Positions 10,341 to 21,963 are shown, counted from the first letter of the stretch. The stretch: 64,000 nucleotides of DNA from Byssochlamys sp. IMV 00236 (GCA_001931875.2 MSJH02000810.1:499546-563545), one strand, 5' to 3'. Translations and numbers: made by a program. Notes: a model not told the origin generated them from the letters alone.

Positions 10341-11104
10341 AATGCTGGTAAGAACCTATCTAGGTAAGTTACATGCTATTGCTCCTCCGATATTCTTCGG
10401 CTCCTAACTTTTCAGTTACGTTGTCAAGTTATCCTTACGAGGCTTTCAAGTTAAGCGCGGTGAGTTCTTGGTTGGCTGATCTGAGAGTGTGGGATATGCA
10501 TTGTTCTTATTGCATGATACTAGACTATTTTCTCATGATTTCTTGATATTTCTTTGCTCTTTTGTCCTCTTTATGCTTGGTTATTTTGTCCATCTCTGAT
10601 AGAAATTACTGATAAGATGCTTTTCTCCTTTTTTTTTTTTTTTTTTTTTTTTTTTTCCTTTTTTGCCATTAAATCCAGGAGTAACATGACGTGACGGCGC
10701 TATTGGGTAGGGGAGGTCTGTGTAAAATAGAGCATGATAATAGGAGAACGGATCTCATTTGTATGTACATACATAAGGAGAGAAGTCAGGAGATGAGGAG
10801 TTGAGGGGAAGCAAAGAAGGGCTAGAGCAAGGCAGAGTCTTACCACAGTAAGAATACCGCTGGTGAAAAGCAGAGTAGAGCTGGTCTACCTGGTCTAGCT
10901 ATACTTGGTAACCTTATACTAAGAGTGCCCTGAAATTTGAGGTGTTAAGATATATACCTCAAAGCTTAATCTCTGATTCGTGTAAAGATATATACGTACT
11001 TGCAAGAAGTCTAGCAGTAGTGTTTTATTAAAACCAATCGCTGGTCTCCTGTAACGAGTGTCCCTCCTCCACGCCTCAGCTACTGTAGGCCCTAGCTACT
11101 GTAG
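10341..11104. other. Convergent spacer with poly-T tract
   Basis: This is AT-rich sequence between two 3' ends, including a T28 homopolymer at 10629-10656. No gene is supported. Confidence 0.55.
10629..10656. repeat. Poly-T homopolymer
   Basis: About 28 consecutive T residues, read directly from the sequence. It could be simple slippage or the trace of a poly(A)-tailed insertion on the minus strand; no flanking duplication is obvious. Confidence 0.9.
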
Positions 11105-12107
11105 TTACGCCAAAAGATCACTCTCACGAAAAGCCTTAACTCCATCCATATCCAAATGCCCCATCTCATACCCGAATTTGTACACGACAGCACCTGGTCC
11201 GATTTCCATCGCATACTTCCTCAACTGCTTCCTATTTTTCGTGGCTACAAAAGGATTTTTTCGAAACCCGAAAAAGCTCTTATATTCCAGCCAAGAACAA
11301 ACATGTCCAGAGATATTGACAGGGTCTTTAAATCGGACGTCGGGGGTTACCCCGGTCTTATCTCCCTTCTTTTGTTGCTCTTTCTCAGTTAGGAACTCGT
11401 AACCCTTTTTGCGAAGAGCGTCGATGAATTCATTCTCAGATTTTTGAGCAAGTTCTCTCTTTCTTTCAGATAGTTGTTGTTGCTTTTTGATTCCTTCTGG
11501 TGTAGTGGGTGGAGGAAGAAGTCGAAGTGCCGATTCTATGAGGCAAGAGACGATATCTCTGTCTAGTTTTGTCTTGCTAAGGCTGGTGATGACATCTATG
11601 CTGGGGTTCATATGTCGGTATTGAAGGGCTAAGGAGAAGACCTTTTCAATAGCCGTGGTTGGGATCCCGTTGTAGATATCGCCAGGTTGAGGAGTTGTGT
11701 GTATTTCCTTCGGATTTCCAGCCTGTTTTTTGTTTTTTCAGATTCTGTTAAAGAGAGAGATGGTACTGGATGTATGTACTTACGGTAGATTTTGAAGCTT
11801 GTTGAATTGCCTTCTTTCGATCCCTTCTCGACTTCGATGGCAGCTTCTTCTGTACTGCAGAGGGTTGAGCTAAGTTCTTATTTTGTTCTTTCTTCCGATC
11901 TCGCTCACCGCGAGATATACCCTTGCGGGCCCGACGAGAAACCATATCTTGGATTGAGGGTTGGTTCAAAAATGGAGACAGAAAGAGGGGGTGTCTTAAA
12001 GTATCAGAAAATTCAGTGTGTGTCATCTTTGTGGGAGCGCAGTGAGTCATATAAAGCATAAAAGATCTTAACGCGTCTGGTGTTGCTGTAGGCATGATCC
12101 TGCGCAA
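11105..12107 (-). CDS. CDIN1/TPD-family predicted PD-(D/E)XK nuclease
   Basis: This protein of about 313 residues has two exons, 11784-12107 and 11105-11722, separated by a 61-nt phase-0 intron. The C-terminal half matches the TPD family, whose human member is CDIN1 (C15orf41), a partner of codanin-1 that is mutated in congenital dyserythropoietic anaemia type I. The seen marks are TPDVRF near residue 234, SWLEYKSFFGF near 251-261, and the closing block IGPGAVVYKFGYE. The PD...ExK arrangement (Asp236, Glu254, Lys256) is that expected for a PD-(D/E)XK nuclease. The N-terminal exon is Lys/Arg-rich with a possible nuclear signal. Twenty Ns lie 22 bp upstream of the first Met, so an additional 5' exon could be hidden. 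Met5 is an alternative start. Confidence 0.85.
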
Positions 12108-12129
12108 GCCAGAGTCAACACACCTAAAA

Positions 12130-12149
12130 NNNNNNNNNNNNNNNNNNNN
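12130..12149. other. Assembly gap (20 Ns)
   Basis: A run of exactly 20 N characters, flanked by A-rich sequence on the right. The true gap length may differ. It lies immediately upstream of the predicted nuclease gene. Confidence 0.99.
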
Positions 12150-12736
12150 AAAAACAAAAAAAACAAATCACGAGCTCTTTATGCTAGAATACTGTGGGTC
12201 TGTGAAAGTAGCAGGCAGTTAAGCTATGACTCGTTGTTATACTATGCAGTGTTGTGCTTTTTCTGTAGTAAATAGCTATATTTCACTCAAAGAATATTTG
12301 TAAAACATCCGCTGTTTTGTTGTATCTTATTAAAAGTATCATGTGACTTATTGATACATTGTATAACTAGGTAGGTAGGTATTAGAGAGATCAACCATAT
12401 ATCTCGAAGATTGCTATCTAGGATCACCCTGGCGGAGTTCTCCCACGCCTCTGCCTGAGCGAGCTCCAACAATGGAGGTGAACAGCCTGCGCTTGGTGGA
12501 GAATCCAGGCTCCAGGCAGCTTCAGCCTACAGAGAATATACAAAGACGCTCAAACTGCGGCACAGCAAGGCTGAGAGGATGCGGGGTTAGACAATATAAG
12601 TACTTCAACATGTTAGCCCCTCCATGTCCTCTTTCTACTTTCATACCAGCGAACAACATCAACGAACTTCATAGCCAGGGGCTAAACATCCACCTTCTGG
12701 AGACAACTCAAGTTACCCATCTATTACTCTCGAAAA
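12150..12736. other. Intergenic, probable promoter of secreted peptide gene
   Basis: An open frame starting 12472 overlaps the peptide gene in another frame and has no protein-like character. The segment nearest 12736 presumably carries the promoter and leader of the gene at 12737. Confidence 0.45.
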
Positions 12737-12985
12737 ATGAAGTTTCTATCTGCAGTTATTTGTGTTATCTTTTACTTAGCCACTGGAGCCGTCGCGGGAC
12801 CAGCGGCGTACGGTGTATGCCAAGCTGGATGCGCGGCTGTGGTAACGGCATGTTATTCTGCAGCGGGATTTACATGGGGAGCGACCCTGGGAGCTTCTGC
12901 GCCCGCGTCAATCGTCGCCTGTAATGCAGCGTTTGGAACTTGCCAGGCTGCATGTGCTGCCACGCTCCTGGCACCAACACTTTGA
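12737..12985 (+). CDS. Small secreted cysteine-rich peptide, zygote-specific class V-like
   Basis: This single-exon protein has 82 residues. Residues 1-20 form a signal peptide (hydrophobic core AVICVIFYLATGAVA). The mature part of about 62 residues is Ala-rich and contains six cysteines in pairs: GVCQAGC, a Cys after VVTA, a Cys before NAAFG, and GTCQAAC. It resembles the small fungal proteins automatically named after a Chlamydomonas zygote-specific class V gene. That name reflects weak similarity, and the fungal function is unknown. Alternating hydrophobic Ala/Gly stretches (FTWGATLGASAPAS) suggest surface or membrane interaction after disulfide folding. An effector-like or antimicrobial role is possible but is only inference. 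Confidence 0.8.
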   Translation: MKFLSAVICVIFYLATGAVAGPAAYGVCQAGCAAVVTACYSAAGFTWGATLGASAPASIVACNAAFGTCQAACAATLLAPTL

Positions 12986-13285
12986 ATGCAAGGTATAGTT
13001 AACTGTACACTAGCTACCCGAGGATGTTGAATTAAGTTATGTCTAACAACGTATAACCTGCTAGGTTCCACAGTACGGGATATAGGAGGTAGTGACATCT
13101 TTTTCGACACCAAATTGAAAACGGCGGTGCTTATAATGATGAATCTTTCTATCATTCCTCTATCAAGCTACACATAATCACCCATCCGTACATAAAATAT
13201 CAATATGGCCGAGAATCTTACATCAGTTAGTCTAGTTAATTAGGTTAGAAACTCCCATTAGCACCCCCCAATCATGTTGATACTA
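12986..13285. other. Convergent spacer, no gene seen
   Basis: A short AT-rich spacer between the secreted peptide gene and the RBR ligase gene on the opposite strand. Confidence 0.5.
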
Positions 13286-14860
13286 TCACAACCTATTCCT
13301 TCTGCACCGATTGCAAGCCTGAAGCCTGCATTGACGGCACTCAAAGATATATTGATCCAGATAATGGACGCATTCTTCACACACATGAGGGCCGCGTACA
13401 AATTTCCATCTATCATGGTCACATTCGTGGTTCTCTTTGAGCTCCTGGATTGTTCTAGCGACCAATATGTCTCTTGGTGTCTGGGTGTGAGTGACGGGCC
13501 TTTCCTGCAAGGGTAGTAGTGCTTCTGCTTCTGCTTCTGCAGTTGCGCGAGGCTCTTCGTCTGGCTGAGGCTGATGAATTTCTGGTTGAGGTCCACCAAT
13601 TTCCAGTTCAGGATGATCTTCATCCGGAAGAGGAGGGTCGGCAATGGGAGGAGGGTTCACTTCTCGATCTCGATCGATTATCTGATATGCGCGTGCAAGA
13701 AGACGGTGTTCATCCCATTGTTCACATCTGCAGTTCTTCCAGCGCTCTCCACAGTTATAGCAAAAGTGGGCACCGCATCGACAGCTATCATCGTCTTTAG
13801 TTAGCCATCAGGAGCAGCGAAGAGAGAAGAAGTGGGTTACTAACGTCATATGATTGCAACCATGCTCCAATTCGACCATTCTCCAACAGGAATAACAGCG
13901 TTGCCATCCATTCTCCTGCGCAGTAGCTAGAAGTTGTTGCATAGCAGTATCATTCGGACAATCACCGACATGTGCTCGCCCCTTGCAGCTCGTACAGGTT
14001 GTCAACCCACAGTCAGGGCATGTAGCTATCTCCCCATCGATATGGGATGTATTGATAAAGGCAGAGCACTCGGCCGAGTAACAGTATACCCTATTTGGGG
14101 TTTCAAACTCGATCTTCTTCTTCTCATACCGTTGCACCACGTCTTGTGTGAGAAATATGCGAGCGATGTTCATGACGATGGGCTGTCCACAGCAGCGCGG
14201 AGGGAATAAGGATTCATCTGTTTGACAAGCCTCGAAGAGATCTTTCAAGCAGGAACGACAATACTCATGACGACAGGGTACGCGGGCCACGTTAACAAAG
14301 TCTGTTTCTTCTCTGCAAGCTACACAACGACGTATTCGCGATAATGATGATGATGAAGATGGCTGGCGGTTTCGCTTTTCTGCCCAAGAAGATGATTCGG
14401 CCTCGCTACTGGCGGGTTCAATGCTGTTTATATCGTCGTAGAAAGGTTCAGGGCCGGAGACGTATAACACCTGGAGTTTATCTAGGGTTTCATCATCGAG
14501 GGCCGTCGAGTCCTGGCTTGACTGGGCATCTTCTGTCGCTGCGAAACGGTCGTTTTCTCTCCAGCGACGAGCAATATCACGATCTTTGGCGACGCGCTCT
14601 TCTTCCACTGAATTCTCGACTAGAATCTGCCCGTCTGCTTGAACTGCAGCTGCAAAACTCACAGCCATCCGCCTGTCGAAGAGGAATTGGGAAACGCTTG
14701 TCAACTCTTCGGATTGCAACTGAAATGCTAACTCTTCATCTGTGAGAACTCGGGATTTCCCTTTAGACGTTTCGAAATAAAGGCCCGTATCTTCAAGTTG
14801 CAGCTGGATAAGAAGATCTGCTGTGGCCTGGTCCATTTCTGGTTGAAGTGCGCAGGCCAT
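13286..14860 (-). CDS. RBR-type E3 ubiquitin ligase
   Basis: This protein of about 504 residues has two exons, 13845-14860 and 13286-13784, across a 60-nt intron. The N-terminal 175 residues are acidic and Ser-rich. RING1 begins with CVACREE near residue 179 and includes PCRHEYCRSC. The IBR domain follows (RVYCYSAEC to RAHVGDC, about 255-300). RING2 (CYSCWRMVELEHGCNHMT then CRCGAHFCYNCG) lies at about 320-352. The expected catalytic Cys of RING2 is Cys340, the first full codon of exon 2, so the intron falls directly before the active site. Ubiquitin would pass to this Cys before the substrate. A second Cys/His-rich block ends the protein (HVCEEC, then FECRQC, CNRCRRNRL). I chose the Met at 14860 because the upstream frame is T/A-rich and implausible. 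Confidence 0.9.
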
Positions 14861-15324
14861 TGTAGCTAACTGATGGGAAGAGAAAAAAAAAAAAAATCCA
14901 GGCCAATCTGGAGGTAGAGAGAAAGACTGCAGATCTGCAGAGGAGATGGATGGATTCATGATTACACGGCTTTCACCGACCTCCTTTTCTTTGTTTGTCT
15001 TGGCGCCTAGGATAGCAATACGCATTTTAACCCCGCACTAGACGAGACATCCTGGTTCGGTTTTGATTGATTTGCATATTGAAAGATTCTAGAATATAAT
15101 TATCCCTAGGAAAACATGTTATCGTCTTCCAAGCCTGTAGTATAGTATATATTGACGGCTTAAGCGGACATCGCTATCACAGTACCCAATCAGAGACAAA
15201 AGAATTGAAAATGGCGTAGGTATATATCTAATGCGCAAGATCCAGGCAAGGCATTCTAGGTCGTCATTAGATCGAAAACATGACAGGAAAACGCGACATG
15301 AGACTTTGGGCACGGAAACCGTCT
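14861..15324. other. Spacer between tandem minus-strand genes
   Basis: It holds the RBR ligase promoter and the 3' untranslated region of the next gene. A short poly-T/A stretch occurs near 14884-14896 in the leader. Nothing else is supported. Confidence 0.45.
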
Positions 15325-18195
15325 CTATAGGCCCGCCACGACCATGAGGCCGTATCCGAGAGTAACCACCACACCGAAAGAGAGCAGACTGGCTGGGATA
15401 CCGCGAGTGAGGAAGTGTTGGACGCGGAGGTAGCGTTGGCCGGTTTGGGGAACTTCCATCATAATAGCAGCTGAGGGTAGATGGATTAGCGGATACTCCA
15501 CATAACAAATGAAAATGGACGAAGTCGGATTGAAAAGGCGACTTACTCATATTGGGGAATCCACTTGTCGGCAAACCCATAGCGACGGAACACATCAGCG
15601 CGCTGGCCATGACGAGCAAGTTCGGGTGTGGGTCGTTCATCCCAACACCAACCTGCTGGACAAGTGGGAGAATAATCAAAGCGGCGACTGTATGAGATAT
15701 AAAAGTGGCGATCACGAGAATTAATGAAGCGAAGACCAGGAGTACACCATAGAGACTCAACCCGTCGACCTTGTCGGTGATGGCACCAGCGATATTGTGC
15801 AAAAGACCTGACGAGGTGACAGACTTGCCCAGACAGAGGCCACCGGCAGCGAGAATGATGATCGTCCAGAGGAAGTTGTTGAAGTCTTCTTTGGTGAGGA
15901 TACCCGTTCCGAAGAAGAGCACGAGCGGAATAATGGCAATGACTCCCATGTCACCGAATATGTGTTCAAGCTGATGGCTAACGCACCACAGGATGATCGT
16001 CGCGACGGTGACGATAGTAATGAACCACTGTACGCCGGAGAACCTGTCCTTGACGGGCCGAATGGGGACGATGATGGTGCCTCGCCCGGGATGGAAAGTG
16101 GCGAGCAAGAGTGCCCAGATCAAGAGAATCGACAAAATGCAAACTGGAATTGAAATGAAGAACCACGTGCCCCAGCTGATACTGGGATACATATTTTGCA
16201 ATGCGATTATGTTTTGAGGAGAGGCAATGGGCGATGCAGCGCCTCCAATATTTGCAGCGAGAGCAATTCCTAGAACGAGAGCCTTGGAGAAGTTCGAGTC
16301 CGCAGGCAGGTTTCGAAGCAGAGGCTATCTCGCATTAGCAAGTCGAAATAAGAGTATAATGTACATGGGCTTACCTGAATGATGGAATAACACAGAACCG
16401 GCGACGCGACGTTGCTAATCCACATACTCAAAAACATACTGACAAACATGGTGGTGACAAGGACGGTCCGGGGGGTTGTGCCGGCTTTGCTGAGAACAAA
16501 GGTCGCCATCCGACGGGCAATATCGTACTTCGACAACGCAGCAGCAATGGTGAATCCACCAAGCAGCAGCATGATGACAGGAGTCCACATTGACGCAAAC
16601 ACCGCGGCGGTTGCAGCTTTTGGCTCTAGACGTTCATGGGGCTTACTCTCGGACCTCATGATACGCAGAACCACTACGAGGAAAGGAATCAACAACGAAG
16701 TAACGAATAGGGGAATAACCTGACAGTAACTAGTCAGTACGGGTCGAAGTGCAAGGGACGGCGATACCTACTTCAGTAGCCCACAGTAAGCTGACAAGGA
16801 CCAGCATAGCGAGACAATTTTGTTGTTCGGGTTTCTTCAGAATCGGGACGTTTAGGAGCACAGCGAAAATTATCAGAATAGCGATCAGGGTTCCGAAGCT
16901 CAAACTGCAGAGCCATCCTGGGACATTGTAGCGACCAAGAGGAGTCTTGAGTTCGGTAATTTCAGTCCCTTCCACATCGCCTTGCCGTTGAGCAGTAGAA
17001 GGAGACTGGTCTCCGCCCAGCAGAGTCCTACGAATTCCCATATTTGCTGCCTGCGCCTTTCTTTCGATTCCAATCATCTCTCTCCAGACGGTGTTCCGTT
17101 CCCATACCACATGTTCTCGGAGATGCAGACGCAGCTCACGCTTTGCCAGGCGAACATCACCTTTGGTTACAATATCTGCATATACCTTCTCGACCTGGGC
17201 AATATTCTCGTCCAGCTTCCGCATTGTCGCATCCGTGAAGGGGTATGCGGGAGAGACCGTTGTGTTCATATACTGACGACGCATGTTCCGATCCAGTATC
17301 TTGTCGTATTTCTTCACCGCCTTCGAGAAACCCGTCTTGTTGAGCTGGATATACGACTTCAGCTCACAGAGAGACACATAGACACTGATGGCCCGTTTCT
17401 TCAGTGTCACGCCGGCGTTGTATAGCATCATAAACCGCGGGTCCTGCAAGTGGTCTTCGTGGAGTGCCGGGCGACCTGTGGACCGGCCTTCCGAGCCCAG
17501 AATCCTCGAGTCTGCTAGCAGCCTCGAATCTCCGAGTTCGCTAGGATTTCCCTCTGAGGGATCATAGTCTCGATAACGAGAAGACCGAGACGGGGAGCGT
17601 TTTCGTCTCGTTCCGTTCGGGGACTCTGGTTGATCTTCGTCATCACTATCACCATCATCTCCCTCCTCCTCCTCACCGGCAGATTCACTAATTGTGCTTG
17701 CACGTCGACCACGGGCCACGGTCAGAGTCCGATAGAAGCTGCCGGGCCGCTGTCTCGAATTGAAACTCAACCCTCGCGCCTTGATGACGGTCTCGCTGAC
17801 TGGATCCATGTTGATGCCATCGGTGTCAGCAGCATAGGCCCGCTCGTCTTTCACCAGGTCTTCGACTTCAGCAAAGATTTCCATCTCCTTGACCTGATAG
17901 AACGAGCATATTTTCTCCAGCTCCGCGTCGAGAGCCCGTCGAAAGATCGTATCTGTATCAATGGATGAATCCAGGAGGGGAGCGGATTCGACATCTCCGG
18001 CATCTTGTCCATCCGGTTGGTGGACCTGCTTTTCCAGACCGTAGATCCTGTTGAGAAGAGTGCGGTTAGCATCTGTATCGATTGAGCGATAAGGGTCGTC
18101 TGTCAATCGTACAATTTCTTCAGATTGCTGTATCCAATGTAGTAGGCACTCCAGTCCGGAACGGAGTTGAACTGAAGACTGTGGGAGAACTTCAT
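15325..18195 (-). CDS. SPX-domain low-affinity phosphate transporter (Pho87/90/91 type)
   Basis: This protein of about 875 residues has five exons: 18113-18195, 16772-18047, 16375-16719, 15547-16324 and 15325-15470. The introns are 50-76 nt. It begins with the SPX signature MKFSHSLQFNSVPDW, continued across the first intron as KKLIYGLEKQ, and the SPX core ends near residue 310 with a Lys-rich helix (AVKKYDKILDRN). SPX domains bind inositol pyrophosphates and report phosphate status. The C-terminal half is a divalent-anion:Na+ symporter-like membrane region with about 12 hydrophobic segments and the conserved blocks LLWATEVIPLFVTSLL, MWISNVASPVLCY and GLPTSGFPNM. It would import phosphate, or export it from the vacuole if Pho91-like. 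The N-terminus MKFSHSLQFN favours the Pho91 branch. Residues between the SPX and membrane parts are acidic and Ser-rich. Confidence 0.94.
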
Positions 18196-19553
18196 TTTGG
18201 CTTCCTTTCTCTCGCCCCGCGCGACCTGAACGCGATGTCTAACTGCTTCTTCCCAGTATCTTTTCCGTTCGACGTGCTGTTGACAAAGGTCGTCTGCGTC
18301 CTTTTCTCCGCGTCCGGAACGACCAAGCCCCTGCCCTGTTTCAGGCAGACGATCCTTGTATCCGACCTCAGGACCGTGTCTCTCGGCGGTGTCAGAATCC
18401 CGGAAGGTGGCAAGCTGCCTGCGCTCACCGGTGTGCGCCCGATCGAAGTCGACGAGCTCGATGCTCTGCGTGGGAGATGGAGCCACGGCAGCGTCGTGAT
18501 CGGAGAAGGCACCCGCGGAGGGGAACGAAGACAGCCTGAGGCGTGCCACTTTCTCCGCAACACATTAAGAATCAACCGGTCGTGAGAGCGATGGGCGGAG
18601 AAGGTGGTGTAGCGGTGGGACGTGGCCTTGAATTCGTTATCAGGGCAGACCCCAGATTGAGGCTAGTTAGTTGCGGTCTTGCTCGGGCGGCGAGAGCAGA
18701 ACAGGAGCTGTCCACGTTCACGACCTACAGGCCGGCAGCGTTTCCGCGACCCCGCGATCGGAAGTTCAAGTATCTAACGCAAATCCTCCGCGCTGGACTG
18801 TGAGCTTCAATGGGGATAATATCAATGACACTCGATACATCCATCTGTGCTGAGGTCTTGAGACCAGCTGTCTCGGAAATCATGCTGACTGTCATTCTTA
18901 GCTTGCGCGCTATCCCGGCAGCCGCCGCAGCACTGGCCAAGCTCTCTCTCATAATGAATCAACTCCATACAGAGAGAGTAGCATTGTGATCATGGAACGA
19001 GAACATTGACTGTTAGTCCATGGAGGATCTTCCAGGCGTTTAAAATCAACTCCCTTCCTGGGATGGTAAATCTCACTCTTATTGATCGGTGTACCATGCA
19101 ACATCATTGGTGGCTAAGACAGCATGACCGTGCGGAGTAGCTCTCCAAAGCTGCAGCCACGGAGATCACAGGATAGGTCTGGTCTCCATTTCAGGTAATC
19201 GAATATGGAAGTCAGACTTATTGTTCTATTTCATCCGGAGAAAAATAGAGAGTCCAAAATATCGACAGCTGTATTTCAAAAAAAGCTACAGTAAGACTAT
19301 GGCCCAATACTCTAGACTCAAACCAGCCAAGCAGCTCCAAGTTATTCCTGTCCTGCATCCCCAGAACACAGCAACTCTCCCGACTTCCGCAATCTAGAGA
19401 ACATAATAGTATTCTACTCCGTAGACACCGCTTCAACATAGCACATCCCGTAAGTTAGTCCCAGATGAGTTAAAGATAGACCCCAATGCATCAATCCCCA
19501 CAAGTCCCGAGTCTAGACAGGCTTAGCGCAAAATCACTCACGATGAGCAAGAA

Positions 19554-19560
19554 TGACTCA
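19554..19560. promoter_or_regulatory. TGACTCA heptamer (Gcn4/CpcA/AP-1 type site)
   Basis: The sequence is a perfect match to the core site bound by Gcn4-like bZIP proteins. It sits about 1.36 kb upstream of the phosphate transporter start and 1.2 kb beyond the 3' end of the bZIP gene, so functional relevance is uncertain. Confidence 0.25.
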
Positions 19561-19603
19561 TTCGCGCTAATCCCGTTTCAATCTGTGTATCTCACCTTAC
19601 AAT

Positions 19604-19628
19604 ACGGACACTGTGCATAAGCGTCCGT
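19604..19628. repeat. Short inverted repeat, possible MITE relic
   Basis: Arms acggac and gtccgt, extended by CT/AG with one mismatch, flank a 7-nt loop. Related motifs (ttagttagg, cggac) follow within 40 bp. This could be the end of a small DNA transposon, but I see no matching distal terminus. Confidence 0.3.
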
Positions 19629-19774
19629 AATTAAGTTTATGCAGTTAGTTAGGCTGTGCGGACTTTTTTCTCAGCTGCTGCGTAGAAGAGATGCAAGGCT
19701 TCCTGGGAAATTAATAATAGACGGGAATAGTTAGCAGGCACGGAATACCCAAAATGCAGTAGATAGTTAAGTTG

Positions 19775-19792
19775 AAAAAAAAAAAAAAAAAA
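19775..19792. repeat. Poly-A homopolymer
   Basis: Eighteen consecutive A residues, read directly. Confidence 0.9.
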
Positions 19793-20776
19793 GAACAAGA
19801 TATTATCTGTCCTCCGACGAAGAAAGACAACTCGATATATTTCTCATCGAATTAGATACTGTGATTCTACTCCCTGGACCTCGAGAGTAAGAATAAGAAT
19901 AAGAATTGCTCATCCTTCGCAATCCATCATTATACTAGGACGACTTACCACATCTAGCCATACGAACTTCATCACCCCTGTCACTGTTAGCAGGGTTAGC
20001 ATATGGACCAGTAACTAACTATCTATCCAACACGAATAGAATCAACATCTATTCGCACAAGACATAACACTCCTAAGAAAGAGTAACATTCGACAAAAGA
20101 TGACTACAGAAGTATTAATTAAAAGATGAGAGATACTGAGTAATCACTTCGATTCTCGTAGCAATTGCTATTATTATAATAGTGTTGTAGTATACAGATT
20201 AACAGTATAAACTGATCGTAAGCAACATATAGTTAGTTAGACAATCTCCTAGATGTCTTATATTGCTTTTGTATTCTTTCGCGATTACATCTTCTCATGA
20301 TAAGAATAATTCGCAGGTATATCATTCATCCGTTTTTTCTCTCAGATATATTACTCGGTAAGGCACCCCCTCCCCATATATCTATATGAACGCAATTGCG
20401 AGGCATTGTCCGATAAGGACAAAAGACCCTGGGGCACTATGAAGATATTACAGACCATTTCTGATTATACTATCATTATCATATGAGGAACCCCCATAAG
20501 ATCTAGGAAGAGAATGCTTTTCGGGGTTGAGTTGATGGCCGACATCGTCTGAGTGCTTCGCATTTTCACGTCTTTTTGGTGATCAGTTATCGGTTGTGGT
20601 TTCTGTGCGGATTGATGCTAACTGTTCTGATACAGAAGAGGGGGTGATTTCCCGAGGATATGTAGGTTACGGCGAGTGACATGGACTACATTGGTGGGTG
20701 GAAAAAGTCCTTAATAGTGAATGAGATTGTATTACCATCATATTATTTCGAAAGTTATCAATCCATATGCGGAGAA

Positions 20777-21963
20777 TCATGTTTTCTTGCCATCAGCAAC
20801 TAATTTCCTCAACGCCTCCGTTTCCCCTTGATACCTCGCAACCAGCATCTTCAGCTCATCGCGCTCTTTCGTAACTATGGCCAGTTCCGCTTCCAGATTC
20901 GTAACTCGATCCTGTTGCTTCTGACGGAACCTGCGCGCGGCAAGAGTATTGCGTCGTCTTTTCTCAACGATTTTATCTTCTTCCGAATTCTCCGCGCTTT
21001 TCGTACTAGGCAACGTGCTCTCGTCAAACGACCGCTTGCCTCGCCTCGATGGCTCGAGAACGGTTTCACGGTTGGATGCTGAGTTAGATGAGGAATAGCA
21101 CGGACTGGTTGGCTGGGCTTCGGAAGCAGAAGTTTGAGAAGTTTGATAATGGTCAGCAGTACGCGAAGAAGTCAGAGACGATGCATGGTCCCTATTAGCT
21201 GATAGTCGATTACCGAGCTGGAAGGTTGAGAAAGAGAGACAGCTCGGTGAAGGTCGAGAGGGTGAAAGGCGCTCAGCTCTCGGGTTGAACGTGGGTTGTT
21301 GAAGGATAGTTCCACTCATTAAATCTTGATGCTCTGTCTCTACTCTTTAGTAAAAGGAAACAAGAACAAAATCTCAAACCACTCAACGAACCTTCTGTCT
21401 GAACCAATTGTCCCTCGTGAGAATCCTCTCTCGCCAATGAAAGGAGATCTTCAGAAGGAGAACAGAAAGAATCAAACTGGCCAGGAAATTCAGAGAAAGA
21501 CTGTGATTCTGCCAAATCCTGAGGAAAGATCTCGGCAGATGAAATAAGTCCAGTGAAAGAGACCTCGCCAGCTTCAGAGTGAGGAACAGATGTAGTCGCA
21601 GATGCAAGAAATTGATCAAGCGGCGTAGGGACTGAAGAGGTATCTTGGGAATCCGAGACACCAAACTGATCGAAAGAAAATGATGATAAAGATGGTTGAG
21701 AAAGCTGTTCTTGCTGTGTCTCCAGATACGAATCGTCCCAGAGACCTTGAGCAAGACCCGAGCAATCTAATTGCTCAGACGGGACGGAAGAGAAATCAAA
21801 TTGAAGATCCGGATGAGACTGGGGTAGAAAATCAATAGAATAGAAAGAAGAATCAAACTGCTGGAAATTATGGTACGCTGCGGCATGTGGCCTGTATCGC
21901 TGGTCTGAAGAAACCCGCGATGTTCTTAACGCTGGCGTTGATCTGAGCGCTGGTGGTCGACAT
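20777..21963 (-). CDS. bZIP transcription factor, JlbA/IDI-4-like; start unresolved
   Basis: Two exons are clear: 21392 up to about 21904, and 20777-21333, joined across a 58-nt intron (donor GTTCGT, acceptor GACAG). The first encodes an acidic/aromatic activation-type region rich in Ser, Asp, Gln and Phe (HAAAYHNFQQFDSSF, LSSFSFDQFGVSDSQ). The second ends with a bZIP: basic region KRRRNTLAARRFRQKQQDRV, then Leu-rich heptads to the C-terminus. The basic region keeps the Asn, Ala-Ala and Arg contacts of Gcn4/AP-1 proteins, and overall it resembles the JlbA/IDI-4 group induced by amino-acid limitation. There is no in-frame ATG in the first clear exon. The best ATG (21963, context ACCATGTCG) lies in another frame, needing a one-base shift or an unseen upstream exon. 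The outer boundary is therefore provisional. Confidence 0.78.

Larger units (their letters stand above)
18196..20776. other. Large AT-rich spacer without supported gene
   Basis: This 2.6 kb spacer includes the phosphate transporter promoter on the left and the bZIP 3' region on the right. It contains an A18 tract (19775-19792), an inverted repeat at 19604-19628 and a TGACTCA heptamer at 19554-19560. Short open frames at 18543-18952 have no family features. Confidence 0.5.

Noticed and set aside
14861..15025. Longer N-terminus for the RBR ligase (start at 15025)
   Set aside because: The added residues include a poly-Phe run coded by a T/A-rich tract and do not resemble family N-termini; the Met at 14860 is better.
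18196..18549. N-terminal extension of the phosphate transporter to 18549
   Set aside because: SPX domains begin at the protein N-terminus with MKFSHSLQFN, which starts at 18195; the upstream frame is leader sequence.
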